Shown: positions 7,491 through 19,600, counted from the first letter of the stretch. The stretch is DNA of 64,000 nt from Euglena gracilis (GCA_039621445.1 CP154956.1:5826170-5890169); one strand, 5' to 3'. Numbers and translations are program-made. The notes: generated by a model from the letters alone, not told the origin.

Positions 7491-10400
7491 ATTACCAAGA
7501 TGCCCGCGGAAGCGTGGCCATCTCAGACATCAGGCTCTCGGTCGCCTCCCACCGTATGCGGGTGTGATGATCCACCGCACGGTGGAGACGATGAGCCGGG
7601 TTATGCGTATGAGTGCTAACCCGGCACCAGACCAACTCACCCAGGCATTGTGGGATGACCACTGCCGTAAAATTTTGACCATCGCGAATACCCCTCCAGC
7701 CCTGTGGTGTATGTGCGCCCAGGCGACGATGACCGGTCTGGTGTATTACACCGACCCGGACGCGTCAGGATTCGCGGCGGACATTACCATGCGTGACCTG
7801 GGCGTGGAAGTCCCGCCACAGGTTGCACGGCAGGTACCAACAGTTGGCACTTGCACTGCACATTTTCGTGCTCACTCCCCCCGATTACCCGAGGAAGAGA
7901 CGGTGGAAGCACCTGTCCGGAGTGAACACGCACGTGTGAAAGAAAGTATTTTTCGATCCCCTGAGCGCATGCCCCGGCGGGATTATCCTGCGCAGGAGCA
8001 TGTGTCTCAGTACACCGTCTCTGGGGATTACCCCCAGGAGGCGCCAATGCCACGGGATCAGTATGTGTATCCACCTCAACCCCACCCAACCATACCTGAC
8101 CCTATCCCACGACGTCCTGCGGAGGGAAACCCTCCCCCGACGTCTGACTCTGCCCGAAGCGCTCGTCCGCGGGAAGCCGCGGCAGCGCCTCGTGCGGCGC
8201 CAGTTCCCCCGGTACGGGAAGAACCCGTTAACCCGTGGACTGGGCGGCCGTTCGAGACTGAGGAGGAGCGTCAACAGTATGAATATGCTGTGACAATCCA
8301 ACGACAAATAGCACGTCGTCCCCCTGTTTCCCGCTGGCCAGGGATACCCTGCCCGGGCGGAAATGACACGGGAAGAGCGGCAGCAGTATGACGCTGCTGT
8401 GTGGGCTCTCACAGGAGTCACAGCTCCATCACGATCAAGTCAACCAGCGCGACAGCAGGACGTTGCTGTGGCGGAAGCGCCTCCAGCACGGCTCAGAAGC
8501 TCTGCCGCCGGCAAGTGTGACCGCGGCCCGGAAAATCTGACGCCGCAGCCACAGCGCCGCTCGCCGAGGTCGGAAAATCCTCCCGCGGCGATGCACGTCG
8601 ACGCCGAGGAGGAAGCTCCGCCAGCGCCAGACGTGACGGCAGAACGGGCACGTCAGGAAACCCGACCATCCCCAGTCGCACCGGTTTACTCGAATCGTGG
8701 TGATGCTGAGCAGGAATTCGCTCGAACGCCAAGCACGGAATCCGTGACTTACCCTGTTTTTACACCAGAAGACCCAGAATACTGGGTTTACTGGGCGACA
8801 TTCGAATGGCTAACACAAAGGGTAAGGGTAAAGGTAAGGGCAAGGGTAAGGGGAAACGAAAAGGACAGGAGACAGGTGGTAAAGGCTCCACCTGGCAAAG
8901 GCGGAAAGGCCGCCTGGCCTGTTCCCGGCAAAAGCGGAAAATCTGCCGGACACCCAGTAGGAAAAGGCGGAAAAACCGCCGAACCTTCGAAAACGAAGGA
9001 TTATGACGTTGCCTCAGTATTCAAGTACCTGGACGAGATCTGGCCGAAAACCGACGAAGATCTCCAAAAGTTCACAAGGGCAGGCAACGTGATCCACCGA
9101 CCAGCGGATGCGGTGCTCGAAGTGGTGCAGAATCGTATGTACGATCACTGCAAAAGATTTTTCTACAGTTCCGAACTTCATGCGCCTGAGGGATACCCTC
9201 ATTCGAATGAAGTTGTCCTGGACCGGATGTCCGGTTTCTGGGAGCTCTGGTTCTGGTTGGGATTCCCCTGCCAGAATTTCGGCATTTTTACCGACCGAAA
9301 CGGTCTGACGTACATCGATTGTATGAATACTTGTGAAGACGGCGAAACGTTCGCGGCACAGTTGAAGGAAATCTTCACGCACATGTATTCCGTTGGAGCA
9401 CTGGGATTCCAGTGGAAGTATTACCCCCTGCCGGAGAAACTCCAGGCGCAGCCGCGGTAATGTTCACGAGCAACCTCCAGGTATTCTTGGACAGCACGTA
9501 TGGCATGCTGTTCAAGGTACTGGACGTGGACCTCGCGTACCCCCAGCGGTTCAAACTGGAATGCCAGTTTTGCAAAGAAGTTCACATTGTTGACTTCTGG
9601 GGTTTCGGAGAACGCGGAAAACCGCCTCCGACTGCCGAAAGTGCCGGCAGCCAGCAGACCAGGAGATTCCTCCTGCATCAGTGCCGCAATCCCAATATCG
9701 GAACGCAAGACCGGAAGGTGCTGAAACAGCACCGGCAGAAAATATTTCTGCTGCAGCAGTACTGGCACAGGGCGTGGATTACCTACGTCCTGGAGGTCTA
9801 CATATATTTCCTGGAATACAGGACCACCGATGTGGATGTCCACAGAAGGTGGTTACCTCGGGGATACACCGAGGTGGCGCCCAGACCCAATGACCCTGAC
9901 CAGCGCAGGATGAACCTGCGACCGGACTGGGAAGAGGCCGAAATCGGCCTCCAGGAACACCTGGATACCCAGTTCGGGAAGATCCTGATCTGGGAAGATT
10001 TCCAAATGTTTTTTGCGGCAGACGAGGGAAAAGTACCTCGTTATGCGTTGCCGCTGCCCGCTTTCCTGGAAGAACTAGGAGAGTACGACGTGACTGAGAA
10101 TTGTCGACAGCAGTGGGAAGACCTCTGCCTGATCGGCGACGACGAGCCGCAACCTCCACACGGAAGCTGGGTGAGAGCGTCGTGGCCGCCCCCATACCCT
10201 AACTCAGACAGGAGTGAAAGTATAAGCTTTTACTGCCTGTCAGATGCACAAGGGTGCTGCAGAAGCAGAAAAGACCCGCGTACTGCAGCACTGCTGCACA
10301 CAGAGGACTCCCCTCCGGAAGCGGAGGAGTAGAAGGAAGAGGTCCCAATGGCCAAGGATGAACCTCAGCCAGCGGAACCTCCAGCATGGGAAACCCGTAG

Positions 10401-12767
10401 CCCATCGGTCGTGATGCTCGACACTGTGGCAGAAACTGCCCAGCGCCCAGGATCGCCGACAGGTGAAATGACGCCTGTCCCACTATCACCAGCCTTACTG
10501 GATACGCCGGGTGGAGCAACCCCTCCACGGGAAAGACCGCCGGAGACGGTACCCCACACACCTGAGGTATTACGCCTCAAGCTCCCTGTTCCCGGGGAAA
10601 CCCCGTTAACAGGGGAGCCTGCCGAGTAGCCCACTTCAGGTGAGGAGAGACGCACCTCGCTTGGCAGACGCGTACTCGGTGGTTTGCGGTCCCTGATCGC
10701 AGTTGTCACCCCACGTGGCACTGCGGCCAGTTCTTCCACGGCTGTGGCGGAAAATGCACAACCGGTGGAAGACACACATGACACAACAGCCATGGTTGAG
10801 GATGAACCTCCCCCAGCGGCGGCGTCACCGCCGGTGTCGGAAGCGACACGGACGGAAGGCGAACAGACAGCAATGGCCGTGGAGACAACAGCAACCGTGT
10901 CAGTACGGGATGAACCTGTATCAACATCGGTAGCGCCAGCCGAGGTACGGGATGAACCTGCACCTCAGCGCACATCCACAGCCACTGCACCAAAGCACCC
11001 GGGTGCACGGACGCCGGCGCCTGAAAAACAAGCCGAGCGGACGTCCATGCCCCCACCACAGGCTCAACCAGCGCGAAGTGCGCCGGCCAAGCCTACAACC
11101 ACACCATCCCCCACGGCTGCCCCTGGGAAACCCACGGAAGCCGCGAAGGAACGCATAGGACGACCCTCAGCTCGGGAAACCCATGCTGAAGGTCAACGAC
11201 GCTCGGTGTCGGGGAGAAGACCCCGTCCCAAGCGTCACCACGCACCTGGGCAAGCAAGCGCGACGCCGATCGGCGGCCCTCGGATGCTCCGGAAACCGGA
11301 AGTCCGAAGGCCCCGGCAAAATCAAAGCCGGGCGCCGCACCTTGTAAGCCCACACCGAAATCTGGTGATCAGCCCCCACCGAAAGGCGGTGGTGGTGCTG
11401 GCGGCCAGAGTGCTGCATCCTCTTCTCGGGGATCAACCTCGGGACAAGGATTCACGCACGTCACATCATCCGGCTATGGGAAAACCTCACAGCCGAAACC
11501 TTCGTCAAAGGTGCAGGGAAAACCCCGCGCCTCAACAGCCGAGACACCTTCGGAAGACGAAGTTATCACCGACTGGAACACGGTCAATCGGGATGATCCT
11601 GAGATTCATGACCTGAAAAACAGGTACATGATGATCGACCACAAACTGAGGACACAGCAATGCCTCAACCGGTGGACTGAGCCACTGTTCTGTCAGGGCC
11701 GAAAATGGTCCTTTGATCAGAACGTTACCTGGAATTATTACAATTCCAGATCCCTCCGTGTTTTGGCCCAATACTTCGGTGAGGAATTCCTCATCGACAA
11801 AACAACGGAAAACCGTTTTGTGTGGCTTTGCACTGTATGCCACAAGATGTATAACAGTGCACCTGACCTGGGATTACCCCTCGTCCGTGTGTGCAACCCT
11901 GTGGATCGGAAATCGTTCAACGAGGATGTATACATCCCCAACTGTGCCGCCTGGGTATGCGCCAAGTGCGTGGACAGTTGGACCCACACGCACAATTTTA
12001 GCTACACCGAGCGAGACGGTACGAATGTACCGATACTCTGCGTCAATTGCCTTCGAGGTACCTTCTGGCAAACTGCGGAAGGCGCAGTTCGCACAATCGT
12101 GCCAAGTGCCCAGAAGCCACTGGAGACTCCACCTTGCACAAAAAGTATAAAGTTTTTTTCAAGTACTCCAACCTCAAAGCCTGACGACTACCGCCACACG
12201 GGAATGGCCCGTGGGTGGCAGATCGACAGTGGGGCGATACGCCTCGCTGCTGAGGAGGCAGGGGTAAGATTACCTTACCTCTGGGAGACAGCGGACAGGG
12301 AAAAGATATTTTTCCGCCTGTTCACAACCCAGGACGGAAACGGTCGCTGGTGCCTGCCACAATGGCCACCCGAAAACCACGGGATGACCTCGAAAGACTG
12401 GCTTGGGGCCGTATTACGACCCCATACAGTCCGCGCGGAATGCGCGTATCACATGCCGATTAACTTCCACCCAGGGCATGCCACGCAGGTGTCAGCCAAT
12501 CACCCACGGATGAATCACTTCATCCGGCCAGCCACTCTGCCCAGGAAATTCTGGGAGAAGCTGCAGTGGTTCCTCGCGGAAAGAGCGAGTGCAACCAAGC
12601 AGACAGTCCCCGAAGGATGGGTTCGGGACTGGGTGGTACCCGATTTCGAATACGAATCGCCAGAAACCTGGCTCGTAGATAGGCCACCACCACCACAATT
12701 CCAGATGGTCCTTGTAGAAGATCCCTTGGACTCCCGCCATGATTATTGGCGGCTGGAACGGATGTAA
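7491..12767 (+). pseudogene. ORF3 main part (copy A), broken by frameshifts and stops
   Basis: This is the continuation of ORF3 after the insertion, colinear with copies B and C. Readable pieces: 7564-8391 (N-terminal domain with PALWCMC and a Pro-rich stretch), 8363-9460 (Pro-rich, KG/GKGGK arrays, then the conserved WELWFWLG-F-PCQNFGIF domain), 9412-10332, 10348-10629 and 10684-11616 (one frame with TAG stops at 10330 and 10627), and 11511-12767 (Cys-cluster and C-terminal domain). A 4-base loss near 8810 shifts the start of the KG array out of frame. The stop at 12765 matches the other copies. Function unknown. Confidence 0.85.
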
Positions 12768-12783
12768 TGCCGAAACGGCATTA
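12765..12783 (+). other. Hairpin overlapping the ORF3 stop codon
   Basis: TAATGCCGAAACGGCATTA folds as an 8-bp stem with an AAA loop and begins with the stop codon TAA. Related hairpins sit at the same place in B (16590-16608), C (40484-40502) and G (about 36040-36058); the G version has changed loop bases. It is directly followed by a ggtaagt splice-donor-like sequence in A, B and C. Confidence 0.6.
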
Positions 12784-13673
12784 CCAGGCTCATGTAAGGT
12801 AAGTGCCTTCATGGAGCCTGGACACCCATATACTATATATATGTGGCCATTGATAGAGGGGTGGTGGCTGCGGGGGGGGGGGGCTCTTGGATGCTTCCAT
12901 CCAGAGCGCAGAGTGTGTGACACAGACCCATTTTCATCCCAGGGCTGTTTAGCGAATTCCGCTACCAGTGTATATACGCGGACGGAAACTGTCTGCAAGA
13001 GGTAATCGCCTCTTATTGCGTCGTGAAGGAGCTACTGCTGTGAAGACCTTGGCAGCCGGGAAACCTGGCAAGCCACTAAGTGACACACAGCACACAGCGC
13101 GCACGCCGTAATAATAGGCCAACTTGTCACTTTTCGGCCAATAAGGCCGCCAAAGGCTGCCAGACAGCAAAAACTCTGTTCTGGCCTAAGCCAGCCCTCC
13201 TCTCCTCCCCACTTTCCCCCCACCCCCGCAAAGCTGTCGCCGGCAGTCGGTTTTGTAAGTAGGCGTTTGTTTCCTAGTGCGGATATGACCGCCTAGGAGC
13301 CCTTTCCGGGTATGACCAGGATAGGAGCCTGCCCCCCATTCCACACCACTCCCCTCGGGTTTTCAGCGAATCGCTTGACCAACCCCGCGTGCCTTTGGCA
13401 CACCCAAACTGGGTGGATGGGACACTTTCTCAGGAAACCTGCCAAGCCCCGTTTCCCACAGTGGGCTTTTTCACACCCCACCTAAGCCGAATTGGCTAAT
13501 AGGTAACCGCGAAACGCGGCTAACCTTTTTTCGCGTTTTTGGGCTTTTGGTGGATGCCACTGTGCGGAAACGAGAGACACCGAACGGAGAAGTGAACCCC
13601 ACCTGGGGCAGCGTCAGATATCCTGACTGGACCTGGGAATCCCTAGTCCATGAAGGAAATCGGGCGAAGCCCT
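12784..13673 (+). other. 3' untranslated region of copy A
   Basis: About 0.9 kb between the ORF3 stop and the polypurine tract, shared with B, C and G. No gene is seen. Contents: a TA-rich block (atactatatatatg), a poly-G/C run of variable length, and several short inverted repeats such as gcggatatgaccgc and ggtaaccgcgaaacgcggctaacc. Confidence 0.75.
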
Positions 13674-13683
13674 GGGAGTGGGA
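13674..13683 (+). other. Polypurine tract of copy A
   Basis: gggagtggga lies directly upstream of the LTR start TGTGTACC. In copies B, C and G the same place reads gggaggggga. This fixes the LTR boundary and the element orientation. Confidence 0.85.
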
Positions 13684-14110
13684 TGTGTACCAGGCACGTC
13701 CCAGCTCTGTAGGATATCTGCAGAGTGGGTTCTGTGACGGTCGTACCACTGTGGAAATCCACAGCTGGTAAGATCGTGGCAGACCCTTCTGGGATCTGCC
13801 CCTGGACACGTCAGCACATTTATCTCCTTCCCCCACAGGTAGTATTCTTCACTGTCATTCTTCCAAAGTTTGACCATCGGTTTTGTCAGAGGGAAAAACC
13901 TTCGGAACAGTCGAACTTGATCTCAGAAGAAACTTCTGAGTCTTTGCTTTGTGCTTTGCTTCTTGGGGAATTGAGAAGAAAAGGGGAAAACCACTTTTCG
14001 TTACTCCAAAGACTTTTCCCTACCATAAGTAGGCTGCGCACCAAGGCGAAAGCGAAAGGCTTTTACAGAAAGTTCCAAAAAGGAGAAAAGGGAAAGCTTT
14101 GGACGTACAC
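13684..14110 (+). repeat. 3' LTR of copy A
   Basis: The 427-bp LTR starts TGTGTACCAGGCACG and ends GGACGTACAC. It is closely similar to both LTRs of copy C and more distantly to those of B and G. It contains short hairpins, for example tcagaagaaacttctga and ctgtggaaatccacag. Reading frames across it are not genes. Confidence 0.92.
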
Positions 14111-14112
14111 TC

Positions 14113-14498
14113 TCCTACACCCTACGGCTGACGGAGGACATCGTGAGCCAGCAGGCGAAGTGCGAGATCTTCTCGACGGTGGACCTGCGGGACGCCTTCC
14201 ACCAGGTGGCCATGGCGGAGGAAAGCAGACCCACCACCAACATCCACCTGCCAGGCGGCCTCTGGTAGTGGACCGTGGTGCCCAAGGGTATCAACGTCGG
14301 TCCGGCGCTGCTCCAAAGGGACAGCGACGCGACCTGCCGCAACGTCTCCGCCCACACCCACCCCTACTTCGACGACATCCCGGTGAGCACGAGCAGGCAG
14401 CCGGGGTGGAGCGACGAGGAGCTGATCCGGCGGCACGCGGCGGATCTGCGCGAGACCATGCAGGCGCTTGAGGCGGATCGGTGGTTGGCGGATAAGGG
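14113..14498 (+). pseudogene. pol: Reverse transcriptase relic of a second, GC-rich Ty3/gypsy family
   Basis: One frame reads the typical fingers/palm block FSTVDLRDAFHQVAM, IHLPGGLW, a TAG at 14266-14268, WTVVPKGINVGPALLQRD, and the catalytic-loop variant YFDDIPVS near 14365. The codon use is far more GC-rich than in the surrounding family. It begins at the LTR end of copy A and stops where another LTR begins (14499), so it is an older element caught between two insertions. Confidence 0.85.
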
Positions 14499-14916
14499 TG
14501 TACCAGGCAGCATGAACATGGCACTGTGCATAGCAGCAGCCTGCAGAATGTACAATGTCATGTTAGATAGTGCTATCCCATGTTCTGCAACACTAATTGC
14601 AGAATTACGAATAGCCTATCCAATCTCGGATCTGCCTCCCCTTTCATATGTGGTATTATTTCTTTTGTTTCATCCTTCATTAGCCCAAAAGGGCAAACCA
14701 AGATTTCAAGTTCAACGCTCCGATAGGACTATATTGGAGGAACGATTTGCCAAACAAATCCCTCTCTTTTGCCTTGTGCTCTGCATAAGCCCAAAGGCAA
14801 TAAAAACTAATAGTTAAGTGAAAGCATTTTCTGTTTTGTTACTCTCCTGGTTCTGTTCCCACGGGAGGGTGTAAGTAGGCCGACAGGTAGTGGGAATAAA
14901 GTCAGGGGACGTACAC
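14499..14916 (+). repeat. Diverged LTR of a related subfamily
   Basis: It starts TGTACCAGGCA and ends GGGGACGTACAC, like the LTR termini of copies A-C, and is directly followed by the same primer-site sequence ttggtagcag. The interior aligns only loosely with the copy A LTR but keeps small hairpins at similar places (gatttgccaaacaaatc, gcccaaaagggc). This is the 5' LTR of a plus-strand element whose body is mostly lost. Confidence 0.7.
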
Positions 14917-15166
14917 TTGGTAGCAGCTTCGGTTCCTTTCCTACTTTCCTACGCCCCTTCTCCCCCCCCATCTTAATAGGTGACTTCAGACAGTGAGTGG
15001 TGCTGAGCCTATAGGCTATAAAGCAACCACGAGCTGCTTGGAGCCTGCTTCTAAGCACAGGTACAAGCTTCAGGAGGTTCTGGGCAATACACTGCCACAT
15101 CCTTCTAAGTTTGTTCCTTTGCTTACCTTTTGTGGTTTGACTGTGTTTGTTTCTGCAAATAAAAAT
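14917..15166 (+). other. Primer-binding site and leader of the diverged element
   Basis: TGGTAGCAG at 14918-14926 complements the 3' end of initiator tRNA-Met. The following 240 bases correspond in position to the gag leader of copy C. No gene is seen in them. Confidence 0.6.
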
Positions 15167-15250
15167 ATGCAGAGCTCAAGCAACACCACACTCATTGATT
15201 ACCAAGAATTGATTGGTTCTTTGAGAGGCAGTTGTTATGCATTATTATAG
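15167..15250 (+). pseudogene. gag: gag N-terminal fragment of the diverged element
   Basis: Twenty-seven codons starting MQSSSNTTLIDYQELIGSL match the style and position of the copy C gag start (MQSTTPNSKFDYDLLMSSL). A stop follows at 15248, and copy B abuts it about 50 bases later. The match supports M at 55238 as the real gag start in copy C. Confidence 0.6.
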
Positions 15251-15299
15251 GAGGACAATAGCCTCCTACAAGCTTGTTCACCCCTATCGGGGGACACAA

Positions 15300-15709
15300 G
15301 TGTACGTCCAAGGACTTCCCTTTGACCCCTTTCGCCCCGGAAAAGCCTGTTTCGCTTTCTCCTGGTGCGCACCTACTTAGGTGAGTAAAAATCCTCGGAG
15401 TGACAAAACCCTTTTTCCCAATTCCCCTACGCTAAGGCAGAGCACAAGACAAGTCGCTGGGTAAGGATTTTCCTTCACGGTCGTGTTCAGTCTTTTCAGA
15501 GGATAATCCTCTTACTTCAAAACAGTCAGAATGTGAAGAATAGAATACCACCTGTGAGGAAAAGAGATCACGCGAGCACGTGTGATACGTGTCGCTAATT
15601 CCCATAGGATCTGCCACGATCGTCAGGCTGTGTTCATCACAGCCGTCAGATTGTGACGGATCCAGACTCCGTAGGATTCCTACAGAGCTGGGATCGTGCC
15701 TGGTACACT
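15300..15709 (-). repeat. 3' LTR of copy B
   Basis: In element orientation it starts (A/T)GTGTACCAGGCACGATCCC and ends GGACGTACAC, about 410 bp. It resembles the G LTR (34709-35119) more than those of A and C. It is preceded in element order by gggaggggga at 15710-15719. Confidence 0.88.
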
Positions 15710-16605
15710 TCCCCCTCCCAGGGCTATGCCCGATTTCCTTCTTCGACCAGGTTATCCCTGGTCCCGTCCGGATTTCGGACACAGTCCTGATCGGGTTCTG
15801 CTTTCCAGAACACGGATCTCTTTTCTCCACAGGGGCGCAACCCAAAAAACCCGAAAACGTGCAAAAGGTTACCGCTTATCGCGGTTACGTATTAGCTTTT
15901 TCGGATTAGGGGTGCGAAAAGCCCACTGTGGGAAACGGGGCTTGGCAGATTTCCCGACAAAGTGTCCCATCCACCCAGTTTGGGTGTGCCAAAGGCACGC
16001 GGGGTTGGTCAAGTGTATTCGCTGAAAACCCGAGGGGAGTGGTGTGGAAGGGGGGGGGCAGGCTCCTATCCTGGTCATACCCGGATAGGGATCCTAGGCG
16101 GTCATATCCGCACTAGGAAACAAACGCCTACTTACAAAACCGACTGCCGGCGACAGCTTTACGGGGGTGGGGGGAAGGTAGGGAGGAGAGGGGGGCTGGC
16201 TTAGGCCAGAACAGAATTTTTGCTGTCTGGCAGCCTTAAGGGGCCTTAGGGCCGAAAAGTGACAAGTTGGCCTATTATTACGGCGTGCGCGCTGTGTGCT
16301 GTGTGTCACTTAGCGGCTTGCCAGGTATCCCGGCTGCCAAGGTCTTCACAGCAGTAGCTCCTTCACGACGCAATAAGAGGCGATTACCTCTTGCAGACAG
16401 TTTCCGTTCCCATGGCCATTGACAGAGGGGTGACGGGGGGGGGGCTCTTGGATGCTTCCATCCAGAGCGCAGAATGTGTGACACAGACCCAGGTTCATCC
16501 CAGGGCTGTTTAGCGATTTCCGCTACCAGTGTATATATAGTATATGGATGTCCAGGCACCACGAAGGCACTTACCTTGAATGGGCCTGGTAATGCCGTTT
16601 CGCCA
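15710..16605 (-). other. Polypurine tract and 3' untranslated region of copy B
   Basis: Polypurine tract at 15710-15719, then about 0.9 kb shared with A, C and G up to the ORF3 stop at 16606. No gene is seen. The poly-G run is shorter than in A. Confidence 0.75.
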
Positions 16606-19600
16606 TTACATCCGTTCCAGCCACCAACAATCATGGCGGGAGTCCAAGGGATCTTCTACAAGGACCATCTGGAATTGTGGTGGTGGTGGCCTATCTACGA
16701 GCCAGGTCTCTGGCGATTCGTATTCGGAATCGGGTACCACCCAGTCCCGAACCCATCCTTCGGGGACTGTCTGCTTGGTTGCACTCGCTCTTTCCGCGAG
16801 GAACCACTGCAGCTTCTCCCAGAATTTCCTGGGCAGAGTGGCTGGCCGGATGAAGTGATTTCTCCTGTGGTATCTGACATTATGTTGGCTGACACCTGCG
16901 GGGCATTCCCCGGGTGGAAGTCAATCGGCATGTGATACGCGCATTCCGCGCGGACTGTATGGGGTCGTAATACGGCCCCAAGCCAGTCTTTCGAGGTCAT
17001 CCCGTGGTTTTCGGGTGGCCATTGTGGCAGGCACCAGCGACCGTTTCGGTCCTGGGTTTGAAACAGGCGAAAAAGCATCTTTTCCCTGTCTGCTGTCTCC
17101 CAGAGGTAAGGTAATCTTACCCCTGCTTCCTCAGCCGCGAGATGTATCGCCCCACTGTCGATCTGCCACCCACGGGCCATTCGTGCGGTGTCGTTCGTCC
17201 AGCTTGATTGGAGTACTTGAAAAAATCCTTATACTTTTTGTGCAAGGTGGAGTATTCCTCCAGTGGCTTCTGGGCACTTGGCACGGTTGTGCGAACTGCG
17301 CCTTCCGCAGTTTGCCAGAAGGTACCTCGAAGGCAATTGACGCAGAGAGTGGTACATTCGTACCGTCTCGCTCGTGTAGCTAAAATTGTGCTTGTCCAAC
17401 TCCACGCACTTGTGCCCACCTTGGCACAGTCTGCAGTTGAGCATACTGTTTGATGTGCATGAGGAACGATTCCGATCCACAGGGTTGCACACATGGACGA
17501 GTAATCCCAGGTCAGGTGCACTGTTATACATTGTGGCATACAGGGCAAAGCACCAAAACGGTTCCGTTGCGATGAGGAATTCCTCACATCACTCTAGTAT
17601 GGTCGTTAAAACAGGGTGAGTTAAATGGAATAATCAATTTAATCAAAATTAAGGACCATTTTCGGTCTGAGGAACAGTGGCTCAATCCACCGGTTGAGGC
17701 ATTGCTGTGTCCTCAGTTTGTGGTCGATCATCATGTACCTGTTTTTCAGGTCATGAATCTGAGGATCATCTTATTTATCGAGTTCCAGTCGATGATAACT
17801 TCGTCTTCCGAAGGTGTCTCGGCTGTTGAGGCGCGGGGTTTTCCCTGCCCCTTTGACGAAGGTTTCCGCTGTGAGGTTTTCCCATAGCCGGATGATGTGA
17901 CGTGCGTGAATCCTTGTCCCGAGGGGTGGGGGCTGATCACTAGATTTCGGTGTGGGCTTACAAGGTGCTGCGCCCGGCTTTGATTTTTCCGGGGCCTTCG
18001 AACTTCCGGTTTCCGGAGCATCCGAGGGCCGCCGATCGGCGTCGCGCTTGCTTGCCCAGGTGCGTGGTGACGCTTGGGACGGGGGTCTTCTCCCCGACAC
18101 CGAGCGTCGTTGGCCTTCAGCAGGGGTTTCCCGAGCTGAGGGTCGTCCTACGCGTTCCTTCGCGGCTTCCGTGGGTTTCCCAGGGGCAGCCGTGGGGGAT
18201 GGCGTGGTTGTAGGCTTGGCCGGCGCACTTCGCGCTGGTTGAGTATGTGGTGGGGGCATGGACGTCCGCTCGGCTTGTTTTTCAGGCGCCGGTGTCCGTG
18301 TGCCTGAATGCTTTGGTGAAGTGGCGTTGGAAATGCGCTGAGGTGTGGGTTCATCCCGTGCCTCGGCTGGCGCTACCGGTGCAGATACAGGTTCATCCTG
18401 TACTGGCACGGCTGGTGTTGTCTCCGCTGCCATGGCTGTCTGTTCGCCTTCCGTCCGTGTCGCTTGCGACACCGGCGGAGACGCCGTCGCTGGGGGAGGT
18501 TCATCCTCCACCATGGCTGTTATGTCATGTGCGTCTTCCACCGGTTGGGCATTTTCCGCCACAGCCGTGGAAGAACTGGCCGCAGTGCCACGTGGGGTGA
18601 CAACTGCGATCAGGGACCGCAAACCACCGAGTACGCGTCTGCCAAGCGAGGTGCGTCTCTCCTCACCTGAAGTGGGCTACTCGGCAGGCTCCACTGTTAA
18701 CGGGGATTCCCCGGGAACAGGGAGCTTGAGGCGTAATACCTCAGGCGTGTGGGGTACCGTCTCCGGCGGGTTTTACCGCGGAGGGGTCGGTACACCTGTT
18801 GTACTCAGTGAGGTGGGTGAATTTGGGACAGGTGTCATTTCACCTGCCGGAGACCCTGGGCGCTGGGCAGTTTCTGCCACAGTGTCCAGCATCGCGACAG
18901 ATGGGCTACGAGTTTCCCGTGCCGGAGGTTCCGCTGGCTGAGGTTCATCCTCGGCCATGGGAACCTCTTCTTCCTCCTCCTCCGCTTCCGGAGGGGAGTC
19001 CTCTGTGTGCAGCAGTGCTGCAGAACGCGGGTCTTTTCCGCTTCTGTAGCACCCTTGTGCATCTGACAGGCAGTAAAAGCTTATACTTTCACTCCTGTCA
19101 GAGTTGTGGTATGGGGGGGGCCACGACGCTCTCACCCAGCTTCCGGGTGGAGGTTGCGGCTCGTCGTCGTCGATCAGGCAGAGGTCTTCCCACTGCTGTC
19201 GACAATTCTCAGTCACGCCGTACTCTCCTAGTTCTTCCAGGAAAGCGGGCAGCGGCAACGCATAACGAGGGACTTTCCCCTCGTGTGCCGCGAAAAAAGT
19301 CTGGAAATCTTCCCAGATCAGGATATTCCCGAACTGGGTGTACAGGTGCTCCTGGAGACCGATCTCGGCCTCTTCCCAGTCTGGTCGCAGGTTCATCCTG
19401 CGCTGGTCAGGGTCATTGGGTCTGGGCGCCACCTCAGTGTATCCCCGAGGTAACCACCGTCTGTGGACATCCACATCGGTGGTCATGTATTCCAGGAAAC
19501 ATATGTAGACCTCCAGGACGTAGGTAATCCACACCCTGTGCCAATACTGCTGCAGCAGAAATATTTTCAGCACCTTTCGGTCTTGCGTTCCAAGATTGGG

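Larger units (their letters stand above)
1..14110 (+). mobile_element. Ty3/gypsy chromovirus copy A, 5' part outside the window
   Basis: Plus-strand copy of the dominant retrotransposon family. It enters the window inside the integrase and runs through the chromodomain, splice acceptor, ORF3, 3' region, polypurine tract and 3' LTR. Two later insertions split it: 1071-3927 inside the integrase and about 4805-7490 inside ORF3. It carries stops and frameshifts, so it is a relic. Assignment rests on colinearity with copies B and C, which are reverse complements of the same order of parts. Its 3' LTR abuts a reverse transcriptase relic of another family, which was probably its target site. Confidence 0.9.

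Noticed and set aside
7580-12767. ORF3 as a retroviral-type envelope
   Set aside because: No signal peptide, no hydrophobic fusion or anchor segment in any copy; position alone is not evidence.
13725-14471. 248-codon plus ORF spanning the copy A LTR and the RT relic
   Set aside because: It reads LTR sequence in a frame not conserved as protein and then the RT relic in the wrong frame.
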